Shown here: piece after piece, positions 18,188 through 25,869 of the stretch
Numbering within the stretch: position 1 is the first letter of the stretch
How the letters are laid out: each line of letters opens with the position of its first letter
Source of the DNA: Sphingomonas citri
GTDB lineage: Bacteria; Pseudomonadota; Alphaproteobacteria; Sphingomonadales; Sphingomonadaceae
Direction: 5' to 3'
Length of the DNA: 64,000 nt
NCBI RefSeq assembly: GCF_019429485.1
Contig: NZ_JAHXZN010000003.1
Location: 62,001-126,000 of the forward strand
Program-made: the position numbers and the translations under genes
Notes under the pieces: model-generated
What the model was told of the DNA's origin: nothing
What the model saw: the letters and a program-made list of their open reading frames with translations, nothing else
Databases searched by the model: none

Positions 18188-18214
18188 GGCCCGCCCGACG
18201 AGGCCGGGCGGGCC
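18188..18214 (-). terminator. Intrinsic terminator-like hairpin after the cold-shock gene
   Basis: A perfect 10-base stem GGCCCGCCCG/CGGGCGGGCC encloses a 7-base loop, 28 bases past the stop of the minus-strand cold-shock gene. In the minus direction it is followed by a moderately T-rich GTTCTCGTTTCT. This is consistent with rho-independent termination, though the T-run is imperfect. Confidence 0.7.
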
Positions 18215-18241
18215 GATTCTGTCAGCCGTTCAAGGAGCCGA

Positions 18242-19051
18242 TCAGCTCGACGAGGACAGGTTCACCGCGGCGTACTTGCCGCGACGATCGACCTCGATCT
18301 CGAACTGCAGCCGGTCGCCCTCGTTGAGCGTCGGCATGCCGGCGCGCTCGACGGCCGAGATATGGACGAACGCGTCGGGCTGGCCGTCGTCGCGCTGGAT
18401 GAAGCCGAAGCCCTTCATGGCGTTGAAGAACTTGACCGTACCCGTGGCCTTCTCGCCGGTCAGCTGGCGCTGCGGCGCGCCGCCGCGTGCGCCACCCGGG
18501 CCGCCGCCGAAGCCGCCCTCGCGCGGGGGCGCGCGGTCGGTCACCGGCATCGGCTCGCCCTCGATCTTCAGGTCGGTCGCCGAGATGCGGCCGCCGCGAT
18601 CCACCAGGGTGAAGCCGAGCGGCTGGCCCTCGGCCAGGCCCGAGAGGCCGGCCTGCTCGACCGCGGAGATGTGGACGAACACGTCCTCGCCGCCGTCATC
18701 GCGCACGACGAAGCCGAAGCCCTTCTGCGCGTTGAAGAACTTGACGACGCCCGTGCCCTCGCCGACGACCTGGGGGGGCATGCCGCGGCCGCCGCCGAAG
18801 CCGCCACCACCGCCGCCGCCGAACCCGCCGCCGCCGCCGCCGAAGCCGCGACCACCGCCGCCGCCGCCGAAGCCACCGCCGCCGAAGCCGCGGTTGCCGC
18901 CGCCACCGCCGAAGCCGCCGCGGTCCTCGTACCCGAAGCCGCCGCCGCCGAACCCGCCGCCGCCGAAGTCGTCACCGCCGCCGCCGAAACCGTCGCGCTT
19001 GTCGCGCCCACGTCCGCCGCGATTGCCGCGGCCGCCCTTGTCGTAACCCAT
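18242..19051 (-). CDS. Two-domain cold-shock protein with glycine-rich RGG-like N-terminus
   Basis: A nucleic-acid-binding protein with two cold-shock domains. The first begins GTGVVKFFNAQKGFGFVVRD (RNP1 KGFGF, then DVFVHIS), the second GTVKFFNAMKGFGFIQRD (then AFVHIS). Residues about 1-115 are nearly all Gly with Phe, Asp and Arg (runs of GGGG-F), a low-complexity RNA-binding tail. The ATG at 19051 gives MGYDKGGRGNRGGRGRDKR, a plausible RGG-type start. An in-frame extension upstream has no support. Double cold-shock domains with a glycine-rich arm are typical of alphaproteobacteria. The role is probably an RNA chaperone at low temperature or in stationary phase. Confidence 0.87.
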   Translation of the reverse strand: MGYDKGGRGNRGGRGRDKRDGFGGGGDDFGGGGFGGGGFGYEDRGGFGGGGGNRGFGGGGFGGGGGGRGFGGGGGGFGGGGGGGFGGGRGMPPQVVGEGTGVVKFFNAQKGFGFVVRDDGGEDVFVHISAVEQAGLSGLAEGQPLGFTLVDRGGRISATDLKIEGEPMPVTDRAPPREGGFGGGPGGARGGAPQRQLTGEKATGTVKFFNAMKGFGFIQRDDGQPDAFVHISAVERAGMPTLNEGDRLQFEIEVDRRGKYAAVNLSSSS

Positions 19052-19316
19052 AACCCTGTTCGTCTTCCCGGTCCGCCCGAACATTCTCAACGAGACCACG
19101 CGCAGGACGGCGAACGCGGTTCCCCGGGCGCAGATCCTATTGCGCCGCATCGCCCGTCATAGCCGAACAATCCAGCGCCGTCGAATCGTTGTGCGAGTCT
19201 TTTCTTCACCAATGCGCCAATGACTTGCCTCTCATCCCGCGCCCGCCACCGTCTGTCGCAGACGCAACCGAACGAACGCGTTGAGCCCGCGCCACCGCCC
19301 CGCTACAGCCGCGCGC

Positions 19317-19937
19317 ATGGCTGTCCATTTTCATGAGGAAGATCTGCCCGGCGACGTGTTCGCCCCGGGCGCCGCGATCGCGGTCGACACCGAGACGATG
19401 GGGCTGATCACCCCGCGCGACCGGCTCTGCCTGGTGCAATTGTCCGACGGTAGCGGCGACGAGCATCTCGTCCGCTTCAACCCCGGCAGCGACTATGCCG
19501 CGCCGGTGCTGCGCGCCGTGCTCGCCGACCCGGCGCGGGTGAAGCTGTATCATTTCGCGCGCTTCGACATCGCCGCGATCCGCCACTACCTCGGCGTCGT
19601 GGCGGCGCCGGTCTATTGCACCAAGACCGCGTCGCGGCTGGTGCGCACCTATACCGATCGCCACGGGCTGAAGGAGCTGGTGCGCGAGCTGCTCGGCCAG
19701 GACATCTCTAAGCAGCAGCAGTCGTCCGACTGGGGCGGCCCCGAACTGAGCGAGGCGCAGCGCGACTATGCCGCCTCCGACGTGCGCTTTCTCCACCGCC
19801 TGCGGGACGAGCTCGACCGGCGGCTCGCGCGCGAGGGGCGCACCGGGCTGGCGCAGGCGTGCTTCGACTTCCTGCCCGCGCGCGCCGAGCTCGATCTCGC
19901 CGGCTGGCCCGAGGTGGACATCTTCGCGCATGTCTGA
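19317..19937 (+). CDS. rnd: RNase D-like 3'-5' exonuclease
   Basis: A DEDDy exonuclease that trims RNA 3' ends. The three exonuclease blocks are AVDTETMGL, FHFARFDIAAI (Asp) and YAASDVRFLHRL (Tyr and Asp). At 206 residues it has only the nuclease domain. The HRDC domains of Escherichia coli RNase D are absent, as is common in alphaproteobacteria. The ATG at 19317 is chosen; an upstream in-frame start at 19281 lacks support. The last codons overlap the lptC start by 8 bases, joining it to the LPS-export operon. Confidence 0.88.
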   Translation: MAVHFHEEDLPGDVFAPGAAIAVDTETMGLITPRDRLCLVQLSDGSGDEHLVRFNPGSDYAAPVLRAVLADPARVKLYHFARFDIAAIRHYLGVVAAPVYCTKTASRLVRTYTDRHGLKELVRELLGQDISKQQQSSDWGGPELSEAQRDYAASDVRFLHRLRDELDRRLAREGRTGLAQACFDFLPARAELDLAGWPEVDIFAHV

Positions 19938-20562
19938 GGTGGCGATCCGCACGCGCTCGGAGCGCCAGCGCTGGGCGCAGCCCGGCGGGCGTCACGATCG
20001 CCTGATCGCCACCGCCAACCGCCTGCTGCCGCTCTCGATCGGCGTGCTCTTCGCCTTCCTGGTGATGGCACCGCTGACGATGGGGGGCGACGCCTCCTTC
20101 GTGCTCGACAAGAACAAGGTCGAGGTCGCGCGCGAGCGGCTCAAGATCCAGCGCGCGCGCTATCGCGGCACCGACGCCAAGGGCCAGCCCTTCGCGCTCA
20201 CCGCGGGTTCGGCGCTGCAGAAGAGCTCGGCCGAGCCGGTCGTCAATATCCGCGACCTCGCCGCCGCGATCCGGCTGTCCGACGGTCCGGCCGAGATGAC
20301 CGCGCCGACCGGCCGCTACGACATGGACAGCGAGCAGGTGAACGTCGCCGGCCCGATCAAGGTGCGCGGCCCGAACAATTACGCGCTCGACACCAACGAC
20401 GCGGTGGTCGACCTCAAGACGCGCCGGCTGCGCTCCACCGCCGCGGTCACCGGCACCGTCCGGCAGGGCACGTTCAGCGGCGACAGCATGCGCGCCGACC
20501 TGGAAGCGCGCACCGTCACGCTCGACGGCAATGCGCGCTTGCGGATCGACCCGAGAAAATAG
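19930..20562 (+). CDS. lptC: LPS export protein LptC
   Basis: The bitopic inner-membrane part of the Lpt bridge that passes lipopolysaccharide from the LptBFG transporter to LptA. One transmembrane helix near residues 33-52 (LLPLSIGVLFAFLVMAPLTMG) is preceded by basic residues. The periplasmic beta-jellyroll follows, with repeating GTDAKGQPFALTA, PVVNIRDLAA and MRADLEARTVTLDGNARLRI. The N-terminal charged segment is longer than in E. coli, as usual for alphaproteobacteria. It overlaps rnd and is followed 12 bases later by lptA. Confidence 0.9.
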   Translation: MSEVAIRTRSERQRWAQPGGRHDRLIATANRLLPLSIGVLFAFLVMAPLTMGGDASFVLDKNKVEVARERLKIQRARYRGTDAKGQPFALTAGSALQKSSAEPVVNIRDLAAAIRLSDGPAEMTAPTGRYDMDSEQVNVAGPIKVRGPNNYALDTNDAVVDLKTRRLRSTAAVTGTVRQGTFSGDSMRADLEARTVTLDGNARLRIDPRK

Positions 20563-20574
20563 AAAGAGCGCTGG

Positions 20575-21123
20575 ATGTTGCGCCCTCTCGCCCCGGTCGC
20601 CTGCCGAGTCCCGCTGCTGGCGCTGCTGCTCGCCGGCGGCGCGGCCGCACAGACGCGTCATAACAGCGCCGCGCCGATCGACTTCGGCGCCGACCATATC
20701 GAGCTGCAGGACCGCGCCAACCGCGCCGTGCTGGCGGGTAACGTCAAGGTGCGCCAGGCCGAGATGACGCTCGACGCGGCGCGGATGACGGTCGCCTACA
20801 CCGGCCAGGTCGAGGACGGGAACCCGCAGGTGTCGCGGCTGGACGCGGCGGGCGGGGTGACGGTGACCCGGCCCGACCAGACCGCGCGCAGCACCTATGC
20901 GGTGTACGACCTCAACCGTCGCGTCATCACGATGCTGGGCGGGGTGCGGCTCACCCAGGCGGGCAACACCGTCAGCGGCGGGCGGCTAACGATCAACCTC
21001 GACACCGGGCGCGCGGTGATCGACGGCTCGGCGGTGGCGGGCGGCGGCGCCGGCACGGGCAACGTGACTCAGGCGCCGAATGGGCGCGTGACCGGGACGT
21101 TCTCGGTACCCAAGCGGAACTGA
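20575..21123 (+). CDS. lptA: LPS transport periplasmic protein LptA
   Basis: The periplasmic beta-jellyroll bridge of LPS export. A signal peptide ends at GGAAAQ. The OstA/LptA fold follows: PIDFGADHIELQDRANRAVLAGNVKVRQAEMTLDAARMTV, then VTRPDQTARSTYAVYDLNRRVITMLGGVRLTQAGNTVSGGRLTINLDTG. It is 182 residues, normal size. The start 12 bases after lptC is preceded by AAAGAGCG. A 303-base repeat-bearing gap separates it from lptB. Confidence 0.92.
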   Translation: MLRPLAPVACRVPLLALLLAGGAAAQTRHNSAAPIDFGADHIELQDRANRAVLAGNVKVRQAEMTLDAARMTVAYTGQVEDGNPQVSRLDAAGGVTVTRPDQTARSTYAVYDLNRRVITMLGGVRLTQAGNTVSGGRLTINLDTGRAVIDGSAVAGGGAGTGNVTQAPNGRVTGTFSVPKRN

Positions 21124-21150
21124 GGCCGGGGACGACCGCCTCGGGCGGCC

Positions 21151-21296
21151 CTTCGAGACGAGGCTTCGACGGGCTCAGCCTCTCCTCAGAGCGAGCGGTG
21201 GTGAGAACCGCTGGTCAGCGATGATGCAGATCTCGCCTCCTCCTCTACCGTTCGTGCTGAGGAGGGATCGAGCGGAGTCGAGAGCCCGTCTCGAAG
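21151..21296. repeat. Inverted repeat element between lptA and lptB
   Basis: CTTCGAGACG (21151-21160) and CGTCTCGAAG (21287-21296) are exact inverted ends. Inside, GGCTTCGACGGGCTCAGCCT and the CCTCAG/CTGAGG pair, with the related AGCGAGCGG and CCGTTCG, continue the symmetry. The element fills the middle of the 303-base gap 21124-21426. A transcript would fold into one long hairpin. The remaining gap sequence shows no gene. Confidence 0.82.
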
Positions 21297-21426
21297 CACT
21301 GGGTCGAACGCCCCCTCATCCCCGCCCGCACACCGCCCGTCACGTCCCCCCTTCAAACGGCCGCGCCGATCGGGCATGCACGTTCCCTGCCAACCGGCGC
21401 TCCGTTAGCGGACCGGTAACCCTGTT

Positions 21427-22239
21427 ATGCGAGGCCTGACGGCGATGGACAGCGTGACCACCCAGCTCGACCGCGAGTCGCTCGACCAGGTCGCGCCGAT
21501 CCACGAGGCGCCGGTGCAGAGCGGGCTCCAGGTCGTCTCGATCGCCAAGAGCTATGACAAGCGCGTGGTGCTCACCGACGTGTCGGTGTCGGTCGGGCGC
21601 GGCGAGGTGATCGGGCTGCTCGGCCCCAACGGCGCGGGCAAGACCACCTGCTTCTACTCGGTGATGGGCCTGGTGAAGCCCGACTCGGGCCGGATCATGC
21701 TCGACGGCGACGACATCACCGGCCTGCCGATGTACCGCCGCGCCATCCTCGGCCTCGGCTATCTGCCGCAGGAGACCTCGATCTTCCGCGGGCTGACGAT
21801 CGAGAAGAACATCCTGACGGTGCTCGAGCTGTCCGAGCCCGACGCCGCCGCGCGCGCCGAGAAGCTGGAGACGCTGCTCGCCGATTTCGGCCTCACCCGG
21901 CTGCGCGACGCGCCCGCGATGGCGCTGTCCGGCGGCGAGCGCCGCCGCGCCGAGATCGCGCGCGCGCTCGCCGCGGACCCGTCGATCATGCTGCTCGACG
22001 AGCCGTTCGCGGGCATCGACCCGATCTCGATCGCCGACATCCGCGACCTGGTGTGCCAGCTCAAGGAGCGCGGCATCGGTGTGCTGATCACCGACCACAA
22101 CGTGCGCGAGACGCTCGACATCGTCGATCGCGGCTACATCATCTACGACGGCAAGGTGCTGTTCACCGGCAGCCCCGAGGAGCTGGTGCGCGACGAGAAC
22201 GTCCGCCGCCTCTATCTGGGCGAGAGCTTCACGCTGTGA
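21427..22239 (+). CDS. lptB: LPS export ABC transporter ATP-binding protein LptB
   Basis: The ATPase that powers LPS extraction by LptFG. Walker A is GPNGAGKTT, the Q-loop is in YLPQETSIFR, the signature is LSGGERRRAEIARAL, and Walker B is IMLLDEPFAGID with the H-loop ITDHNVRETL. The C-terminus YLGESFTL is typical of LptB. It has about 30 extra N-terminal residues compared with E. coli. An internal ATG at 21445 is an alternative start; neither has a strong ribosome-binding site. It is followed 28 bases later by rpoN, a classic arrangement. Confidence 0.95.
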   Translation: MRGLTAMDSVTTQLDRESLDQVAPIHEAPVQSGLQVVSIAKSYDKRVVLTDVSVSVGRGEVIGLLGPNGAGKTTCFYSVMGLVKPDSGRIMLDGDDITGLPMYRRAILGLGYLPQETSIFRGLTIEKNILTVLELSEPDAAARAEKLETLLADFGLTRLRDAPAMALSGGERRRAEIARALAADPSIMLLDEPFAGIDPISIADIRDLVCQLKERGIGVLITDHNVRETLDIVDRGYIIYDGKVLFTGSPEELVRDENVRRLYLGESFTL

Positions 22240-22267
22240 GGCCGATGCGCCGCGGACCCGTCATCCC

Positions 22268-23755
22268 GTGAGCCTCGCCCCGCGCCTCGACCTGCGCCAG
22301 TCGCAGTCGCTGGTGATGACGCCGCAGCTGCAGCAGGCGATCAAGCTGCTGACGCTGAGCAACCTCGAGATCGAGGGCGTGATCGCCGAGGAACTCGAGC
22401 GCAACCCGCTGCTCGAGTCGAGCGCGCCCGCCGACGACAGCGTCTCCGCCGTACCCGAGACCGCCGAGGTGCCGCGCGACGAGCCCGCCGGCGCCGACGA
22501 GCTGGTGATGGCGGGCGAGGGCGCGGGCGAGTCGCTCGACGTCGACATCGCCGCCGAACGCTTCGACGACGGCCCGAGCGAGTCGGCGGCCGAGCGGATC
22601 GGCGACCTCGGTCCGGGCAATGGCAATGGCAGCGGCAGCGGCGAGGCGATCGACTTCGACTCGTTCGCCGACACCAGCGAGAGCCTCGCCGACGTGCTGC
22701 TCGCGCAGGCCGGCGCCACGTTCGACGACGTCGACCTCTTCGTCGCGCGCGCGCTGATCGACCAGATCGACGAGGCCGGCTACCTGCGCGCCGACCTGAA
22801 CGACGTCGCGCGGCGGCTCGGTGTGTCGCTGGCGCGCGTCGAGGCGGTGCTCGCCGGGATCCAGAAGTTCGAGCCCACCGGCGTGGGCGCGCGCGACCTC
22901 GCCGAATGTCTCGCGATCCAGGCACGCGACGCCGACCGCTACGACCCGATGATGGCGCGGCTGCTCGACCATCTCGACCTGCTCGCGCGCGGCGAGCTGG
23001 CGCGGCTGAAGAAAATCTGCCGCGCCGACGACGAGGATATGGCGGACATGATCCGCGAGCTGCGCGGCTATGATCCCAAGCCGGGCTTCCGCTACGGCGG
23101 CGACCCGCCCGCGCCGGTGATCCCCGACCTCACCGTGACTCGCGCGCGCGGCGGCTGGGCGATCGAGCTCAACGCCGCGACGCTGCCGCGCGTGCTGGTC
23201 AACAAGAGCTATTACAGCGAGCTGGCGGGCGGCGCGCAGGATCGCGCGGGCAAGACCTGGCTCGCCGAGAAGCTCGCCAGCGCCAACTGGCTGGTGAAGG
23301 CGCTCGACCAGCGCCAGCGCACCATCATCCGCGTCGCCACCGAGATCGTGCGCCAGCAGGAAGCCTTCTTCCTCCACGGCGTCGCGCACCTTCGCCCGCT
23401 GACGCTGCGCCAGGTGGCCGACGCGATCGAGCTGCACGAGTCGACCGTCAGCCGCGTCACCAGCAACAAGTATCTCAGCTGCGCGCGCGGGCTGTTCGAG
23501 CTGAAGTATTTCTTCACCTCGGCGATCGCCGCGGCGGACGGCGGCGACGCGGTCTCGGCCGAGGCGGTGAAGAGCGCGATCCGCGCGCTGATCGCGGGCG
23601 AGGGCGACACGATACTGTCCGACGACACCTTGGTCGACCTGCTTAACGCGAAAGGCTTCGGGATCGCGCGGCGGACGGTCGCGAAATATCGCGAGGCGAT
23701 GGGGATCGGCAGCTCGGTGCAGCGCCGCCGCGCCCGCGCGTTGCAGCGCGCCTGA
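22268..23755 (+). CDS. rpoN: RNA polymerase sigma-54 factor
   Basis: Directs RNA polymerase to -24/-12 promoters opened by enhancer-binding ATPases. Region I is the Gln/Leu-rich SQSLVMTPQLQQAIKLLTLSNLEIEGVIAEELERNPLLE. An acidic region II runs from about 55 to 140. The core-binding domain follows, then the HTH (LRQVADAIELHESTVSRVTSNKYLSC) and the RpoN box ARRTVAKYRE near the C-terminus. The 495 residues are normal. The GTG start matches the conserved N-terminus SLAPRLDLRQSQ. The usual downstream partners hpf and ptsN are not adjacent here. Confidence 0.96.
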   Translation: MSLAPRLDLRQSQSLVMTPQLQQAIKLLTLSNLEIEGVIAEELERNPLLESSAPADDSVSAVPETAEVPRDEPAGADELVMAGEGAGESLDVDIAAERFDDGPSESAAERIGDLGPGNGNGSGSGEAIDFDSFADTSESLADVLLAQAGATFDDVDLFVARALIDQIDEAGYLRADLNDVARRLGVSLARVEAVLAGIQKFEPTGVGARDLAECLAIQARDADRYDPMMARLLDHLDLLARGELARLKKICRADDEDMADMIRELRGYDPKPGFRYGGDPPAPVIPDLTVTRARGGWAIELNAATLPRVLVNKSYYSELAGGAQDRAGKTWLAEKLASANWLVKALDQRQRTIIRVATEIVRQQEAFFLHGVAHLRPLTLRQVADAIELHESTVSRVTSNKYLSCARGLFELKYFFTSAIAAADGGDAVSAEAVKSAIRALIAGEGDTILSDDTLVDLLNAKGFGIARRTVAKYREAMGIGSSVQRRRARALQRA

Positions 23756-23862
23756 CCGATGCGACGCGCGCGAACCTCCTCGCCGCGCAAGAAAAGCTTG
23801 GATCACCTACTCGCCTGGTGGAGTATGACTCGCGGCTCGGACCAACGGGCGAGAGGCGGGGC

Positions 23863-24819
23863 ATGAGCGACGGGGCGGCGAGCGGGGCGGGTGAGGGCTC
23901 GGCGATCGCCGCGGCGGTGCTGGCGCTGCGGGGCGCGCGCGACGACTGGCGCGCCGGCCACCCGTCCGAGGAGGCGCGCACCTTCCCGTCGCGCGCGGCG
24001 CTGGAGCGCGTGGTGGAGACGCTCGCCGCCGCGCTCTTCCCGCGCCGGCTCGGCCAGTATCGCGGCGGTGCGGGCGAGGAGGACGGCTTCGTCGCCGCCA
24101 AACTGCTCGCCGCCGCGGCCGAGCTGGAGCGCGAGATCGGCGCCGAACTGGCCTATTGGCAGGCCGAGGCGCGCAGCGGCGCGTTCGATCCCGAGCAGCC
24201 CGCGACGATCGTGCGGCTGTTCCTCGCCACGCTCGGCGAGGTGCGGCGGCTGATCGACAGCGATGTCGCCGCCGCCTTCCTCGGCGACCCCGCGGCGCGC
24301 AGCGCGGACGAGATACTGGTCTGCTACCCGGGCGCGATCGCCAGCCTGCACCACCGCATCGCGCACCCGCTCTATCAGCTCGGCGCGCCGATCGCCGCGC
24401 GGCTGATCTCCGAGATCGCCAACGAGCGCACCGGGGTCGACATCCACCCCGGCGCGACGATCGGCGCGCATTTCTTCATCGATCACGGCACCGGCGTGGT
24501 GATCGGCGAGACCGCGATCATCGGCGAGCGCGTGCGGCTGTACCAGCATGTCACGCTCGGCGCGCGCACGCCGCTGGCGGACGCGTCGGACCACCCGCGC
24601 GAGCGCTACGCGCGCCACCCGATCGTCGAGGATGACGTGGTGATCTACGCCGGCGCGACGATCCTGGGGCGCGTGACGATCGGGCGCGGCGCGATGATCG
24701 GCGGCAACGTCTGGCTGCTCGAGGATGTGCCGCCGGGGCGCATCGTGGCGCAGCCGGTGGCGCGCGTGCTCGCGCCCGCCGACGGCGAGCGCTGGCGCGA
24801 TGGACTGGCGGGAGACTGA
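23863..24819 (+). CDS. Serine O-acetyltransferase, long EpsC/SatA type
   Basis: Makes O-acetylserine for cysteine synthesis. The C-terminal left-handed beta-helix is clear from hexapeptide repeats: GVDIHPGATIGAHFFIDHGTG, VVIGETAIIGERVRLYQHVTLG and IYAGATILGRVTIGRGAMIGGNVWL. An alpha-helical N-terminal half (residues about 10-175) is longer than in CysE and matches the EpsC subtype. The start at 23863 follows GAGAGGCGGGGC. An upstream in-frame start at 23818 would add 15 residues. The next gene begins 2 bases after its stop. Confidence 0.88.
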   Translation: MSDGAASGAGEGSAIAAAVLALRGARDDWRAGHPSEEARTFPSRAALERVVETLAAALFPRRLGQYRGGAGEEDGFVAAKLLAAAAELEREIGAELAYWQAEARSGAFDPEQPATIVRLFLATLGEVRRLIDSDVAAAFLGDPAARSADEILVCYPGAIASLHHRIAHPLYQLGAPIAARLISEIANERTGVDIHPGATIGAHFFIDHGTGVVIGETAIIGERVRLYQHVTLGARTPLADASDHPRERYARHPIVEDDVVIYAGATILGRVTIGRGAMIGGNVWLLEDVPPGRIVAQPVARVLAPADGERWRDGLAGD

Positions 24820-24821
24820 GC

Positions 24822-25577
24822 ATGGCGTCGCGGCGACCGCTGATCGGGGTGTTGTGCTGCAACGAGGTGGCGCATCGCCCCGTGCAGGCGGTGGCGAGCC
24901 GCTTCGTCCGCCCGCTCGCCGCGGTATCGGGCGCGACCGTGCTGCTGGTGCCCGCGCTGACCGGCGCCAACGAGGCCGCCGCGCTGGCCGCGCCGCTCGA
25001 CGGGCTGCTGCTGACGGGCTCGCGCTCGCATGTCGCCCCTGAACGCTACGGCGGCACGCTCGACCTGCCGCCCGAGGCGCTCGACCCGGAGCGCGACGAG
25101 GTGGCGCTGTCGCTGGCGGACGCGATGATCGCGGCGGGCAAGCCGGAGTTCGGCATCTGCCGCGGGTTGCAGGAGATCAACGTGCTGTTCGGCGGCTCGC
25201 TCTCGGCCGACTCGTGCTGCGGCCGCCACCTGCGCGGCGGCAGCTGGGCGCAGCGCGACTATGCCGAGCTGTTCACGCTGCGCCACGACGTCCAGCTCGC
25301 GCCCGAGGGGCGGCTGGCGCGCGCGACGGGCGAGCGCCAACTGACCGTCCACTCGGTCCACGAGCAGGCGATCGAGCGGCTCGGCGGCGGGTTGCGGGTC
25401 GAGGCGCGGTCGAGCGACGACGGCGTGATCGAGGCGGTCGCGGCGCCCGGCTGCGGCGCGGAGGTGCTGGCGGTGCAGTGGCATCCGGAGTGGGACGTCG
25501 ACTCGAGCGCGGGAAGCCAGGCGTTCTTCGCGCTGATCGGCGCCGCGCTGCGCGGCGAGGGTGAGCGGGCGAACTGA
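24822..25577 (+). CDS. Class I glutamine amidotransferase-like gamma-glutamyl hydrolase (PuuD type)
   Basis: A hydrolase of the gamma-glutamyl-GABA hydrolase (peptidase C26) family. The nucleophile elbow is FGICRGLQEINV with the Cys, and the catalytic His-Glu pair is in QWHPEWD. LLLTGSRSHVAPERYGG is the family N-terminal signature. At 251 residues it is the normal length. It is translated right behind the serine acetyltransferase. Whether it acts in polyamine breakdown or on another gamma-glutamyl compound cannot be told. Confidence 0.85.
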   Translation: MASRRPLIGVLCCNEVAHRPVQAVASRFVRPLAAVSGATVLLVPALTGANEAAALAAPLDGLLLTGSRSHVAPERYGGTLDLPPEALDPERDEVALSLADAMIAAGKPEFGICRGLQEINVLFGGSLSADSCCGRHLRGGSWAQRDYAELFTLRHDVQLAPEGRLARATGERQLTVHSVHEQAIERLGGGLRVEARSSDDGVIEAVAAPGCGAEVLAVQWHPEWDVDSSAGSQAFFALIGAALRGEGERAN

Positions 25578-25643
25578 GGCGGAGGTGGCGGGCGCGGTAG
25601 CCGCTCCCGCGCGAGAGGCGGTGGACACCGCCACCGCTACTGC

Positions 25644-25740
25644 CGTCACGCTGAACTCGGTTCAGAAATCACGATCGCGCGAACGAGATGGCTGTTGAAC
25701 AAGCGGTGCGGTGGATCCTCAACCGAATCCAGGATGATGC
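25644..25740. repeat. Degenerate palindromic repeat (family A)
   Basis: Left arm CGTCACGCTGAACTCGGTTC and right arm GTGGATCCTCAACCGAATCC plus AGGATGATGC are decayed inverted copies of the same unit seen at 3588-3683 and 33471-33568. It lies in the 292-base gap 25578-25869, otherwise featureless. Confidence 0.65.
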
Positions 25741-25869
25741 GGGAGGGCGGGGCAGTCTCGAGCGATGCTTGCGCCTCGCGTGCGACGCGGCACGCGCGCG
25801 GAGCCAGAAAGCGCGTGTGGGAAAGCTCGCCGCGCTCTACGCCGACGTCATCGCGATCGGGGAGGTTGA

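Noticed and set aside
18770..19000. GCC/CCG-rich run considered as a simple-sequence repeat or assembly artefact
   Set aside because: It encodes the glycine-rich arm of the cold-shock protein in frame, with varied Phe and Arg codons, and this arm is usual in the family.
22229..23806. 525-codon minus-strand open frame opposite rpoN
   Set aside because: It is antisense to a complete sigma-54 gene and lacks recognisable domains; a GC-rich shadow.
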